From Rhabdophis nuchalis (Eukaryota > Chordata > Lepidosauria > Squamata > Natricidae): a stretch of 64,000 nucleotides of DNA. How positions within the stretch are numbered: the stretch's first letter is position 1; each line of letters starts with the position of its first letter. The notes under the pieces were generated by a model, which was not told the DNA's origin, made no database searches, and worked only from the letters and a program-made list of their open reading frames with translations. The position numbers and the translations under genes were made by a program. Below, piece by piece: positions 30,896-42,608 of this stretch. The stretch is from positions 80,370,375 to 80,434,374 of the forward strand of contig CM077644.1 in assembly GCA_039707465.1 (NCBI GenBank), read 5' to 3'.

Positions 30896-31430
30896 AGAAT
30901 TAAGAAACCAGACAGAAGAAAAACCATGATGAATTCCATGTAAATGCAGTTTCTAATGGCATTAAGCAAATAATTCTACAATCTTATTTGGCATTGTGAA
31001 AATGGGAAGACAGCAAAGCCAAAGCAAAGATACCTTGATTGCAGGCTGGAAAGTCAGAGGTTTTCCTCATGTTTTGCAGCAGCACCCTTCCTTTCACACA
31101 GGGTGAATTCTAATGGCTGACCTTGCTTGCTTGTAGGCTTTTTCTATTGTTAGCATTCAGTGACAAATGCTAGATTCTGCAACCATTTCCTCAGTGACAA
31201 GATCCATGGGTCCTGCTTAACAGTACGTTCACCACTTCGCGCTGGTCAAAAGTCTGAGCGCGTTTGTCTTTCCTAGAAATTTCTTAGAGGCCTTTTAAAC
31301 AGCCATTATCATTTGTCTTGAGCACAAGAAGCAAATACAAATAGAAGCAATTTGGCAACATCTTATTTGTGCTCTTCAAAAGTGTTGGATGTTCTTTGTG
31401 TGTGTGCATGTGTGTTTACGCATGTGTATG
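30896..31430. other. Intergenic DNA, nothing recognised
   Basis: No feature seen between the relic and the GA microsatellite. Confidence 0.45.
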
Positions 31431-32137
<707 letters not shown>

Positions 32138-32141
32138 GTTT

Positions 32142-32833
32142 TGTAAGGTTTGGGAAACGCTTAAGCCAAAAAACGAAGCAAAAGAAGACTTAAACGGAGG
32201 CTTGGAAAACAAAGAAACAGACTTTATTCTTTGATCAAAGTTAAAGTTCTGGGTGAGAAATCTCCATACCCATGTACAAGAGACATGGTAGGAAAGTTCT
32301 ACAAAACTCAACTACTCAACTACTACTCAACCCCCCTCCTAAAACCCCTCCACCCCCCTACTCAAGGGTGTAGTGTCCATTCTTATACACGAAAAGATGT
32401 TTGATCTTCAAAAGGATCTTTGTTCTTCGATTCTAATTACTCTAGCTATTCTAAATCATTCTAAACAACATTGTAAACTTCAAGTCAAACCATAAGTCAT
32501 ATAACCTAACATTGTAAAACTTGGATCATATATCTTAATTCAGATTTGCATCCTTCCTGGCTCAAAAAGTTTGTTATCTTTTCCCTTCTCTGTTTGCTTA
32601 ATTGCCCATCACACATGGTGAGAAGATTTCAGATCTTATCACAGGATTTGACATTTGCCAGATATCTTACAGACCCCAATAACAGGATCCCAGGAAATCA
32701 GCCCCGGGTCACAAAGGAATCCACAGCATGCAAGCATCTACATTACAAATACAAGGCATAATATATGTGTGTTACAGAAAGCAAATGTTTCTATTAATCA
32801 ACAAGTTTGTATCATTATTACCATAACTCTACA
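32142..32833 (-). repeat. LTR (3' LTR in element orientation)
   Basis: This 692-bp repeat is identical by eye to 37575-38266. On the minus strand it contains a TATA-like 'gtgtataag' (near 32384-32392) and an AATAAA signal (near 32222-32228), in the expected order. Confidence 0.9.
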
Positions 32834-32844
32834 TTCCTCCCTTT
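32834..32844 (-). promoter_or_regulatory. Polypurine tract
   Basis: On the minus strand AAAGGGAGGAA directly precedes the LTR, where plus-strand DNA synthesis is primed in LTR retroelements. Confidence 0.75.
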
Positions 32845-34414
32845 AAAAAAAATAATAGAATGCTTTCTATTGTAGTAAAGATATTTGCCAAATCAGGTGA
32901 AGACAACACCCCAGTTCAGGCAGTGTTTTCTCTGTATGGCTTTTTCTGGTCATTGGTTTTGTGACCAAAATTTGTGAGATAAATTTTCCACAGATATATC
33001 ATTTTGCTAACAAATCATGTGAAGCAAACATATTCTGGATATTGTTGTTGTAAAAGTTAGAGCACTTAGCAGGTGCATTCAGCATATACACATGCTTTAT
33101 ACCATCAGCTAGGCACATAGGTAAACCTTCTAAGCCATCTGGAGCATGCTAATTAAGAGTCACCACATCCGTCCATAACCCACTCTGTCCAGTTATTGTT
33201 ACAAGTGAGTCACTAGGTTGTGTCAGGTTAATTCCAGACTGCAAGGTGAGAGTAAGCGAAGAAAACACCTTTGCTTGGAATATATGTTTTCCCAGTTGTC
33301 TCTTCAGGTATTACATTCTCCTTCAATTTGTCCTATGCACAAAAAAATTATTGCATAATATCGAACCACTGCATTACATCAATACATCTTATATCTTCAG
33401 GGATTATGAAATCACCATCTCTTGGGACCACTGTATTCAAGTCATGTTGATCTGATTCAATGTCCCAACATATGTAGTTTATATGGGAACAATCACAATT
33501 ATAGTGTCCCACTCCCCCACAGGTGTGTATCAGGTTACAAGTACAACAAAAATAACAGTAATATTCAGGGATACAGTTACAATCACAAAATCAACACAAT
33601 CTGTAGAATGCAAAGTTGTACAGCTGCTTTTTTAGGATCTTCAAGTGGAATAAGCCAGAAAGTTGCTACTCCTGCAATGAGAAAAAGTCACAAACAAAAT
33701 CTTTGCATATCACAATGACTAAATTCATTTTTGGAAATGTCCATTCTTAGTAGATTTTCTCCAGGAACCACTTTCCACAGGTGTAGTAATTTGCCCTTTT
33801 TCTCCAGTATTTAGCTGTTGCTTCAATGGTTTACAGGGCTTCAGTGGTTAGCAGGGTTAACTATCAAAGGTCTTTCCCAGGCTTGGCTACGTTTTTTTTT
33901 CCTCACGTCAGGTTTTAATCACTAGCAGCAAATTTGAGAGGTATGGTTTGAGCTAGCAGTCTTTTGTCTCTGAGGTAAAGAAGAGAAAAGAGGCCAAGAA
34001 TACAGTTCTCTACAGGCATACCTTTTGTCTCATATTGTGGAATTTCTCCCATTCTGTCCAAGTGTGGAAATCCAAACATTATTTCAGAAGGCAGATGATG
34101 TAAATTTCATGAAAGATGACATTCCCACTGCCTCTATGATTCAAGCACTTTTGCAGTAAAATGAGTAGATTTCACATATTTGTCACAATTCACAGCATCC
34201 AGAAGTTTTCAAAAACAAATCACATCATCTAACTAAATTGTAAAACTTAAGTCATATTCCCTAACTTAGATTTATCAGACAGATTCCTTTCTGGCAGTTT
34301 ATCTTTTGTTATTCTTGATTAGCCTATTAAGAGCACAAAACGTGTGAGAATTGCTTTGGTAGTAGATAAAGAGTATAGTTACCTGCCAATTCTTAAGGAA
34401 AGGGATGGCATTTA

Positions 34415-34530
34415 CAATACAATATGATAGCAGAGTTGGAAGGGACTTTGGAGGTCTTCTAGTCCAACCCCTGCCCAGGCAGGAAACCTTATACCATTTC
34501 AGACAAATGGCTATCCAACATCCAATATTT
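34415..34530 (-). mobile_element. CR1 3' end fragment inside the LTR element
   Basis: The segment 'agcagagttggaagggactttggaggtcttctagtccaac', running to 'ggctatccaacat', is the CR1 3' end in antisense. It is either a new insertion or part of what the LTR element carries. No clear target duplication could be read. Confidence 0.75.
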
Positions 34531-36839
34531 GTAGAAGGAAAAGGATACAATTGCTTTCGCAGAGGTAGATGTGCCCCAAATGCTCAAAAGGAAAACATTT
34601 TTACAGCAGCACAACACATATATATGTTACACTAGAACAAATGTCTATTTAAAAAACAGGTTTCTACTTCTTGTAATAATACTCATTACTTTTTATTGTT
34701 GTCTTTACTTTTCCTCCCTTTTTCTCAAAGGATAGAATTCTTTCTATCATGATGAATGTAATAATTCCAAAAGGGGAACAACTAGTGTTGCAAACAAACA
34801 AACAAATAAAATAAAATAAAATATCATGGAGTGGAGTGGAGCACCTTGATTCATGAGCATTTAAAAAGCGCACTCATGTATTAAAAAACAGCTTCAAAAA
34901 ATAAAATAAAACAAAGCTATAAAAAAAACTTTGAGTCAACACTCCCAAAAAAAAAATCAGAATCAATTCAGATGGAAGCAAATTCTTCAAAAGCAGATAT
35001 CAGAGACAAACAAACAAAAATGACATAGGATTGAGCACTTTAACTCTGATATCAAAGAGGTAGGTAGGAAAAAAACAGCTTCAAAATAAAAGAAACTTAA
35101 TGAGGTACAATATGTTGGGTCAAAGTCAGATTCCATTCAGATGGAAGCTAATTCTCATTAAGTATGTTGAAACATTTACAAATGTAGGCAAAATATCTCA
35201 AAATCAAAATCTCAAAATATCTCAAAATCATTTCTTCTTATAGTTTCAATTAAGCTTTTTAAAGCTCAAACAAAATTTCCAAAAGAAAAATCAAAATTGT
35301 TTTCAGAGCAGAAAAAGAAATATCAAAATCATAGCTTTTGTATGCAGGTGAAATCAAAACAGTGAAAGGCAAAAGGTGCACATGAGCATGTCACCCAGTT
35401 ACCCTGAATTTCTCAGAAGAGAGAAAAAAGTTTTAAAATGAGCAGGAAAACCGCAGCCCCCTTAATGGGTGCAGCCCCTCCTTAATGGGAAAGAAAAGGG
35501 GGGGGAGATGCTCTCACTGGGACATCTGTCTCTCTCTCACTCTCACACACAAGAGTTAAAACAAGCAGGCATCCCCACACACCCCTTTGCCCACTCCCCC
35601 CCTTGCCTGCTTCCCTCCAAAGAAAAACCCAGAGGGAAGAGGGGGAAAGAGGTGGGGGTGGGGGAATCTCACAGGCCACATCTCTTTCACTTATCACTTC
35701 CTAGAGTATAGGAGACTCACATTCATACTTGCAATCAGAGGTTGATGCTTGTTCATGCATTAGAGGATCTCACCCTCCTTTCAGATTTGGAAACACACAC
35801 ACACACACACACACCATACGCCATTAAACAGCCTTGCAACTTACTCTTTCTCTATAGGAAAGGGAATCAAAGTACATTCACACCAACTTTCACCATCAAC
35901 ATACTCACATTTGCACTACAATCAGACTGTTTGTGTAAACTAATTTCACATACAAAAATCCCATTTCACTCTTTCTTCATGCAAATCAATCATTACAATC
36001 ATTTCAAGGACCTGTATTAAAGCCAATGAGCTCAATTTTTTATTATTACAGGATTTCAACTTCCTTCCAGGTCTGGAAATGAACACACATGCACACACAT
36101 CATGAGACAACATTTTCAGACATGAGGAGGCTCTGTCCCTTAAATCTTCAATTTGTATTTGCTTGGGGAACCTGTGGCTTATTCCTGAAACAGTGGGGGA
36201 ATTCAGAAGTTAAATCTTAACTTCTCTCACATTCCCACAGCTTCAAGGATAAAGTGAAAAGTTTACTTATTTTGCCAGCTGGTCAAACATATCACAATCA
36301 ATTCAATGTCATTCAATTCTGCATATTAGTATAGATGCACACAATAATTTTGGCAGAAATTACATCAAATCAATCAGGTCAAATTATCTAAATCTTCACA
36401 TCAAATTAATCAAGTCCAATTATTTAGGTCTTCTCATTCAGGCAGGCTTTACCTTTTATTACCTGCTGAATTTTCTTACTTTTGCTCAAAGTTTACACTC
36501 ATTGTTTGATCTCCTTAAGCACTAGATGGTTACTATCTGTCTCTGCCATGGGATGTTCAGTTCCAAATTTGGATTTCCCAGCCCGCGCTGGCATAGTTTT
36601 AAAAATCCAAATTTGTCCATATCTATCTTCATCTCCCAGCGCACGCTGGCATAGTTTTAAAGATGAAAATGTATGGAGACTCTTAGGTTGGACTAAGAGC
36701 AGAGTGGTCAGATAGATGTGCAGAGAGTTTTTTCTGTGTCCCTTTGGGCCAACATGCAGTCCAGAGGGGAACACGGCTCTGACTCTTTTAAAGAGTTTCT
36801 TTCTGAGGGGATTTTTCCTGACAGAAGCTCGGGGCATGG

Positions 36840-37060
36840 CAAAACCCTCCTTTTTGCAAAGAATTTCTCGGGCTCGTCAGCTCGGAGCTTTGCCAAAGAC
36901 CCTCCTTTTTGCAAAGAATTTCTCGGGCTTTGTCAGTAGGGTTTGAGTTGATTAAAACCCGGTCCCCTGAGTTTCTATGGGGCTTTATCAGTCGGGAGTG
37001 TTTCTCGGGCTTTGTCTAAGCTCGAATCTGACAAACTCTCCTTTTTAAAGGATTTCTCGG
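36840..37060. repeat. Short tandem motif cluster in the LTR element leader region
   Basis: The motif 'tttctcggg' recurs four or more times, and the longer unit 'cctttttgcaaagaattt' twice, in the region downstream of the primer site. A related pair of repeats with 'gctggcatagttttaaa' lies at about 36586-36660. Confidence 0.6.
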
Positions 37061-37296
37061 GTCACCCCAACCGGACTCGGAGTTTGCTCAGATCCCCCTC
37101 CCTTGCAATTAAACAGTTTTATATTTATTCCAACAAACACACACCTTTCAACACGATCCTTTCTGGCTGATCTTACTCAAGACGCAGATTAGATCTCCTC
37201 ACTCAGGTTGAAGGCAATCCTCTAGTAGGAATTTCCCTCCTCTCATTCACGCACTCACAAGGCAACACACACCACTTTCCCCCCTAAAAAATATTT

Positions 37297-37307
37297 ACTC
37301 ACCTAGG
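37297..37307 (-). promoter_or_regulatory. Splice-donor-like site in the leader
   Basis: The minus strand reads CTAGGTGAGTA, a near-consensus 5' splice site about 270 bp downstream of the primer site. Retroviruses place their major donor in this part of the leader. Use of this site is inferred. Confidence 0.45.
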
Positions 37308-37546
37308 AGAGTACGATTTTCCCTCTCCCTGGTTCAAGCCTCTTTGGCGTTCAAGTCCGGATGGAACCGGAGTCTACCAACATATGACCAGGCCGAGGTC
37401 ACCGACTCAAATTTGGCCGGGAGCGCTCTTGACGTCGTCTCAGGTCCCTGTCAGTTTTCTCCGTCCACCGTTGTGAAGGCCGTTGCCGATCCTCAAAGGG
37501 GTTCGGCTTGTGGGAAGCCGAAAGTGGCTACCTCGAAGAAAAAGCC

Positions 37547-37570
37547 TTCGAGCCCCACGTTCGGGCGCCA
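37547..37570 (-). promoter_or_regulatory. Primer binding site, tRNA-Lys type
   Basis: The minus strand next to the LTR reads TGGCGCCCGAACGTGGGG. Compared with the 3' end of tRNA-Lys (CTT type), it matches apart from one extra base. The match continues into the T-arm (CTCGAA on the minus strand), and four bases separate it from the LTR. Confidence 0.75.
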
Positions 37571-37574
37571 AAAA

Positions 37575-38266
37575 TGTAAGGTTTGGGAAACGCTTAAGCC
37601 AAAAAACGAAGCAAAAGAAGACTTAAACGGAGGCTTGGAAAACAAAGAAACAGACTTTATTCTTTGATCAAAGTTAAAGTTCTGGGTGAGAAATCTCCAT
37701 ACCCATGTACAAGAGACATGGTAGGAAAGTTCTACAAAACTCAACTACTCAACTACTACTCAACCCCCCTCCTAAAACCCCTCCACCCCCCTACTCAAGG
37801 GTGTAGTGTCCATTCTTATACACGAAAAGATGTTTGATCTTCAAAAGGATCTTTGTTCTTCGATTCTAATTACTCTAGCTATTCTAAATCATTCTAAACA
37901 ACATTGTAAACTTCAAGTCAAACCATAAGTCATATAACCTAACATTGTAAAACTTGGATCATATATCTTAATTCAGATTTGCATCCTTCCTGGCTCAAAA
38001 AGTTTGTTATCTTTTCCCTTCTCTGTTTGCTTAATTGCCCATCACACATGGTGAGAAGATTTCAGATCTTATCACAGGATTTGACATTTGCCAGATATCT
38101 TACAGACCCCAATAACAGGATCCCAGGAAATCAGCCCCGGGTCACAAAGGAATCCACAGCATGCAAGCATCTACATTACAAATACAAGGCATAATATATG
38201 TGTGTTACAGAAAGCAAATGTTTCTATTAATCAACAAGTTTGTATCATTATTACCATAACTCTACA
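37575..38266 (-). repeat. LTR (5' LTR in element orientation)
   Basis: This 692-bp partner of 32142-32833 would carry the active promoter for the minus-strand element. I found no difference between the two copies. Confidence 0.9.
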
Positions 38267-38270
38267 GTTT

Positions 38271-39744
38271 CTTTTTCTGCTGTTCAAGGCCAATCATCTA
38301 TGTGGCATTTAGTTCAAACCGTGTTGCATGTAGAATATACTTAGAGTTAACCAAGGGCATTAAGTACACTGAGCTAGCAATCTCCCATGGGTAATGGAAT
38401 GCTTATTATCTTTCTTTTGATTCTTTTCCCTCTGGTCATGTAGGTATGATTCATTCTCACCCATCTGTGATGGAATGGGTCTATGAAAGGGGAGATGATG
38501 TGGTGAACTACATTAATGCAGCAGTTTCTCAGGAAGGAGGGAGAACATTCCAAGGAGACACCAAAGCCAGAGAAAGCACAGTCCAGAGCTGGATTGAATG
38601 GAGAGGAAGAGATTTAGGATGGACACTCTCAGTGAAGTCCCAGAGCATATCTGTTAGATCAGAGTGATATACATTTAATTTAGCAAGATTCTGTCTAAAT
38701 GCTATAAGCAAATAAAGAGCAGTGCTTTAGTTGGATTGTGCTATGTTGTTCTTGAGTTAGATCTGACACTGGTCATCTTCCTATCCTTTTACAACTCTTC
38801 AGCAGTTTTCCCTTGACTCTAGAATCAGCAAATCTTCAATAACAAATGCTGTCCAAATACACTTTAGTTTATTTGTTTGTTCCTCTTCCTTCTCCTCCTC
38901 CTTTTCCCTCATTCTCCCCTCTCACTTCTCACTTCTTACTTCTTTCTATAATTCGTTATGAGTTACTACCTGATTAGCTGGTTTTCACTGTCTTTCTCTT
39001 CTTCCTTTTAACAAACTCTTTTGTAAATGAAGATCTTATGTATTTCACTCCTGCTTAGTTTTCAGACTTCAGTTTAACACCTCCAGGGACAACTGCTATG
39101 GAATTTATGTGGCAGGCAGGTTAACAATGCTTACCTATACTATCATCTCACAAAGTTATAAACAAATGTAGCTAACTTTTTGTTCATTAAAAAAAACAAT
39201 AGACATTCAAAGCACTGTCCAATTTCTGCATGAATAAGCTAGCCAAATTATTTTACTAGAAATTTTATGGCTATTAACAGCCCATGTAGATTAACAGAAT
39301 GAAAATGTTTTATTTCTGATGCGGCCTACCTAGAAAAATTGATATTGTTCATATTCTCTTCAATTTAAGACACAAAAGTCATGCATTAATGCCCTTCAGG
39401 GTGATTGGTTAGAATTCAGTAGGTTTTTTAAAAATTATTTAATCCTATTTTCGTTGGAAGGTTCTTCAGCAATGTGAAAAATATCTGTACACATCTTAGT
39501 TCTTTCAGTCCTGGACAATACATGGGTGGGTTCATTAAAAGTTGGTTATCTGCCAACTATGTCATGAATCATTTATATGGTGTTGCCTGTTATGCCACAA
39601 AAGCATAAAAAAAGATTGAATGTTTTACCCAAAGTAGAAATATGTTTTATTTTATTTTGCTTTAAATTCTGAATAGTAAGTCAACTTCTCTGTAAGAGTA
39701 GGATTCAAACTTTTTGGGGCTACTAAAATACCAAATGCATTGTT
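38271..39744. other. Intergenic DNA, nothing recognised
   Basis: A 73-codon frame at 38446-38667 shows no recognisable domain and is probably chance. Confidence 0.5.
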
Positions 39745-39749
39745 ATGTT

Positions 39750-40221
39750 TGTTAGGAGTAGGCTCTTAGAGTTGGGTAGGCAATATATAATACCATGATG
39801 ACAAATGGTCATTGTGGCTTTAAGGATGTTGGGAGGTTAGAGACTGTAATTAGAAAGTAATTATCTCCACTATAAAAAGAGGTATGGAGAGCGCATATCT
39901 CTCTCTCTGCTGGATTTGCTGATTTACTGTTTGACAACTGACTGTTCGTGTGCTGTGAATTACTAAAGAAGGAAGAAGGAAGATTGTGGTTTGCTGACTG
40001 TAAGCAATTTGATATTTGTTAAGACTTTGTTTTTGACTCGCTTTAACATCACTGCTTGTGAAGCAGTCATTTAGTTTTAGTTTTTACAACTTCAATAAAA
40101 GCTATTTTATCTTTACTTAACAGTATCTGGTCTACTAATTATGTGTACACTAGCAATTTTTCTCTAGCTGCATACTCCACTGCACAACTTTGCAGTCTCC
40201 CAACGGAGATATCTGCTAACA
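39750..40221 (+). mobile_element. Solo LTR
   Basis: It begins TGTTAG and ends CTAACA, with a perfect 5-bp duplication ATGTT at 39745-39749 and 40222-40226. It contains a TATA-like 'ctataaaaag' (about 39871) and a polyadenylation signal 'aataaaag' (about 40095) in that order, giving the plus orientation. It is unrelated in sequence to the LTRs at 32142. A solo LTR normally remains after recombination between two LTRs. Confidence 0.8.
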
Positions 40222-40518
40222 ATGTTAAATCCTACTGTAATTGTAGTTAAACGCCCAAATGATTATTGGACCATGAAATAAAAATAAGAACCATTATATT
40301 TGAAAAATATATACTAAATGTGTACTGGGAAAGGATAAAATATGTGATATAAGTCACCTTCAGAGTGACAACTGCTGCTTGAAATGAGGCCATCATATTC
40401 AGGGCATCTTCTCTCCTTCTGTCTATTTCTGAATGTGAAGTATAAAGGGGGCTGCATAAAATTATGAAGAAGAATATAACTTGGAGAACATCAACGTTTA
40501 ACATCAATTTATATTATC

Positions 40519-40698
40519 TATTCAATAATTCCCAAAAGGTTTGACATCTTTTCACACCTGTCCTTTCAATCAACATGAGAGATTTTGAATATTTCAGTCC
40601 CATAATGTTATGCTTTTCAAAGTATATGCCAATTTTAAATTGCACTGCTTCAGCTAACATTATTTAAATTTAACCATATTTTAAACCTGCCACATAAT
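40519..40698. repeat. Local duplication, copy 1 (split by L2)
   Basis: This segment, plus its continuation at 42476-42485 ('cttcatatga'), matches 43020-43212 with few differences. The L2 LINE is inserted between the two parts. Confidence 0.85.
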
Positions 40699-42471
40699 TT
40701 TGTTACCACCGAGGATATGGACAAGTTGTCAAAGAGACTTAGGGCTACCACATGTTTATTGGACCCGTGTCCCTCCTGGCTTGTACTGGCATCCTGGGAG
40801 ACGACACGAGGCTGGCTCCAGGGCATTGTCAACGCATCTTTGAGTGAGGGGTCCTTGCCTGCCGTCTTGAAAGAGGCGGTAGTAAGGCCCCTCCTCAAGA
40901 AGCCGTCCCTGGATCCAGCATTATTAGAGAACTATCGTCCCGTCTCCAACCTCCACTTTCTAGTGAAGGTTGTTGAGAGTGTGGTGGCTCAACAGTTTCC
41001 GCGACACTTGGAGGAAGTTGATTATCTAGACCCGCGCCAGTCCGGCTTCCGACCCGGGCACAGCACCGAGACGGCATTGGTCGCATTGGTTGATGATCTC
41101 TGGAGGGCGCGGGATAGAGGATATTCCTCTATCCTAGTCCTATTAGACCTCTCAGCGGCTTTTGATACCATCGACCATGGTATCCTATTGCGCCGACTGG
41201 GGGGGTTGGGGCTGGGAGGCACCGTTTTGCGGTGGTTCTCATCCTACCTCTCTGGTCGGTCGCAATATGTGTTGACAGGGGGGCAGAGGTCGGCCTCGAG
41301 ACCCCTCATATGTGGGGTTCCTCAGGGGTTGGTCCTCTCGCCCCTCCTATTCAACACATATATGAAGCCGCTGGGTGAGATCATCCGTGGTTTTGGGGTG
41401 GGATATCATCTGTACGCTGATGATACTCAGTTGTACTTATCCACCCCAGAACACCCCAACGATGCCATCGAGGTTATGTCCCGGTGCTTGGAAGCCGTAC
41501 GGATCTGGATGGGTGGTAACAAACTCAGGCTCAACCCGTCCAAGACTGAGTGGCTGTGGCTTCCGGCGCCTCGGTTCAGCCAGATTATTCCAACTCTGGC
41601 CATTGGGGGCGAAACACCGGCCCCCGTGGAGAGGGCGCGCAATTTGGGTGTCCTCCTGGATTCCCGGCTGTCTATGGAAGATCATGTGGCAGCCGTGGCC
41701 AGGGGGGCGTTTCATCAGGTTCGCCTGATGCGCCAATTGCGCCCCTTACTGGACCGGGGTGCCTTACGCACAGTCACTCAAGCACTCGTCACCTCTCGAC
41801 TCGACTACTGTAATGCTCTCTACATGGGGCTTCCCTTGAGGTGCACCCGAAAGCTGCAGCTAGTCCAGAACGCAGTCGCGCGGGTGATTACGGGAGCGCC
41901 TAGACACTCCCACATAACACCTATCCTGCGCGAGCTGCACTGGCTTCCTGTGGTCTTTCGGGTGCGCTTCAAGGTTTTAATGACCATCTTTAAAGCGCTC
42001 CATGGCTCGGGGCCTAGTTATATGCGAGACCGCCTCCTGCCCCATACATCCCTCAGACCGATACGCTCCCACAGAGAGGGCCTCCTCAGGGTGCCATCGG
42101 CTGGACAATGCCGACTGGCGACACCCAGGGGGAGAGCCTTCTCTGTGGCGGGCCCAGCCCTCTGGAACGACTTACCCCCTGAACTCCGCACCATCTCCGA
42201 CCTCCGCCTCTTCCGCAAGTGTCTGAAGACACACCTATTTCATCTAGCCGGCCTAGCGTAACCTCCATACTGACTATTAGATAGTTTTTAAACTTGGGAT
42301 TTTAGTTCGGTTTTTAGCGCAGGGTTTATTTATTAGAATAAGTATTTTAAATTTCATATATTTTATATATTTTGTATGTATTTTAACATCCCTGTGCGCC
42401 GCCCTGGGTCCTAACAAGGAGAAGGGCGGGGTATAAATTTAATAAAATAAATACAAAATAAATAAAATAAA
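40699..42471 (+). mobile_element. L2-type LINE, 5'-truncated, open RT
   Basis: It starts at 'tttgttaccacc' in the RT linker and ends with 'gccctgggtcctaacaaggagaagggcggggtataa' and an AAATA-rich tail. ATAAT occurs at 40694-40698 and 42471-42475. It is present once in the uninterrupted duplicate at 43198-43202, consistent with a short target duplication. Confidence 0.88.
40717..42261 (+). CDS. L2-type reverse transcriptase, open frame
   Basis: A 514-codon frame without stops. It has the ordered blocks NYRPVSNLHFLVKVVE, SGFRPGHSTETALVALV, LLDLSAAFDTIDHGIL, CGVPQGLVLSPLLFN, YADDTQLYLSTPEH (about 41412-41450), ARNLGVLLDSRLSM and RLDYCNALYMGLPLRC, and the C-terminal ALWNDLPPELRTISDLRLF. GVPQGL replaces the usual GVPQGS. 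The endonuclease and ORF1 are missing through 5' truncation, so the frame has no natural start. The first Met is simply the first available one. Its openness suggests recent insertion rather than selection. Confidence 0.82.
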   Translation: MDKLSKRLRATTCLLDPCPSWLVLASWETTRGWLQGIVNASLSEGSLPAVLKEAVVRPLLKKPSLDPALLENYRPVSNLHFLVKVVESVVAQQFPRHLEEVDYLDPRQSGFRPGHSTETALVALVDDLWRARDRGYSSILVLLDLSAAFDTIDHGILLRRLGGLGLGGTVLRWFSSYLSGRSQYVLTGGQRSASRPLICGVPQGLVLSPLLFNTYMKPLGEIIRGFGVGYHLYADDTQLYLSTPEHPNDAIEVMSRCLEAVRIWMGGNKLRLNPSKTEWLWLPAPRFSQIIPTLAIGGETPAPVERARNLGVLLDSRLSMEDHVAAVARGAFHQVRLMRQLRPLLDRGALRTVTQALVTSRLDYCNALYMGLPLRCTRKLQLVQNAVARVITGAPRHSHITPILRELHWLPVVFRVRFKVLMTIFKALHGSGPSYMRDRLLPHTSLRPIRSHREGLLRVPSAGQCRLATPRGRAFSVAGPALWNDLPPELRTISDLRLFRKCLKTHLFHLAGLA

Positions 42472-42608
42472 TAATCTTCATATGAGGATCTCCCAAATCA
42501 GAAAACAAAATTTCTGTACTTTTGTTTGTGGCCATACTTGATTGGGAAATTGTGCCTAGGAGTTTGGGAAGAGGCTGAACTCTTTCCTATTATAATATGC
42601 CCTAATTC

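Larger units (their letters stand above)
32142..38266 (-). mobile_element. LTR retroelement with identical LTRs, no long ORF (non-autonomous)
   Basis: Two direct repeats of 692 bp each (32142-32833, 37575-38266) start TG and end CA. They look identical base for base and are flanked by GTTT on both sides (32138-32141, 38267-38270). The element lies on the minus strand: a polypurine tract abuts the left LTR and a tRNA-Lys-like primer site abuts the right LTR. The 4.7-kb interior has no open frame longer than about 112 codons on either strand, so it cannot encode gag or pol. Identical LTRs mean recent insertion, so the proteins must have come from another element. Parts of 33000-33700 read like degraded coding sequence that I cannot assign. 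Confidence 0.88.

Noticed and set aside
33000..33700. Assigning a specific retroviral gene to the interior of the LTR element
   Set aside because: Some stretches look like decayed coding sequence, but stops and frameshifts are too many to name a gene, and I did not attempt to rebuild it.
38446..38667. 73-codon frame after the LTR element
   Set aside because: It could be an exon by chance, but has no recognisable homology or splice context.
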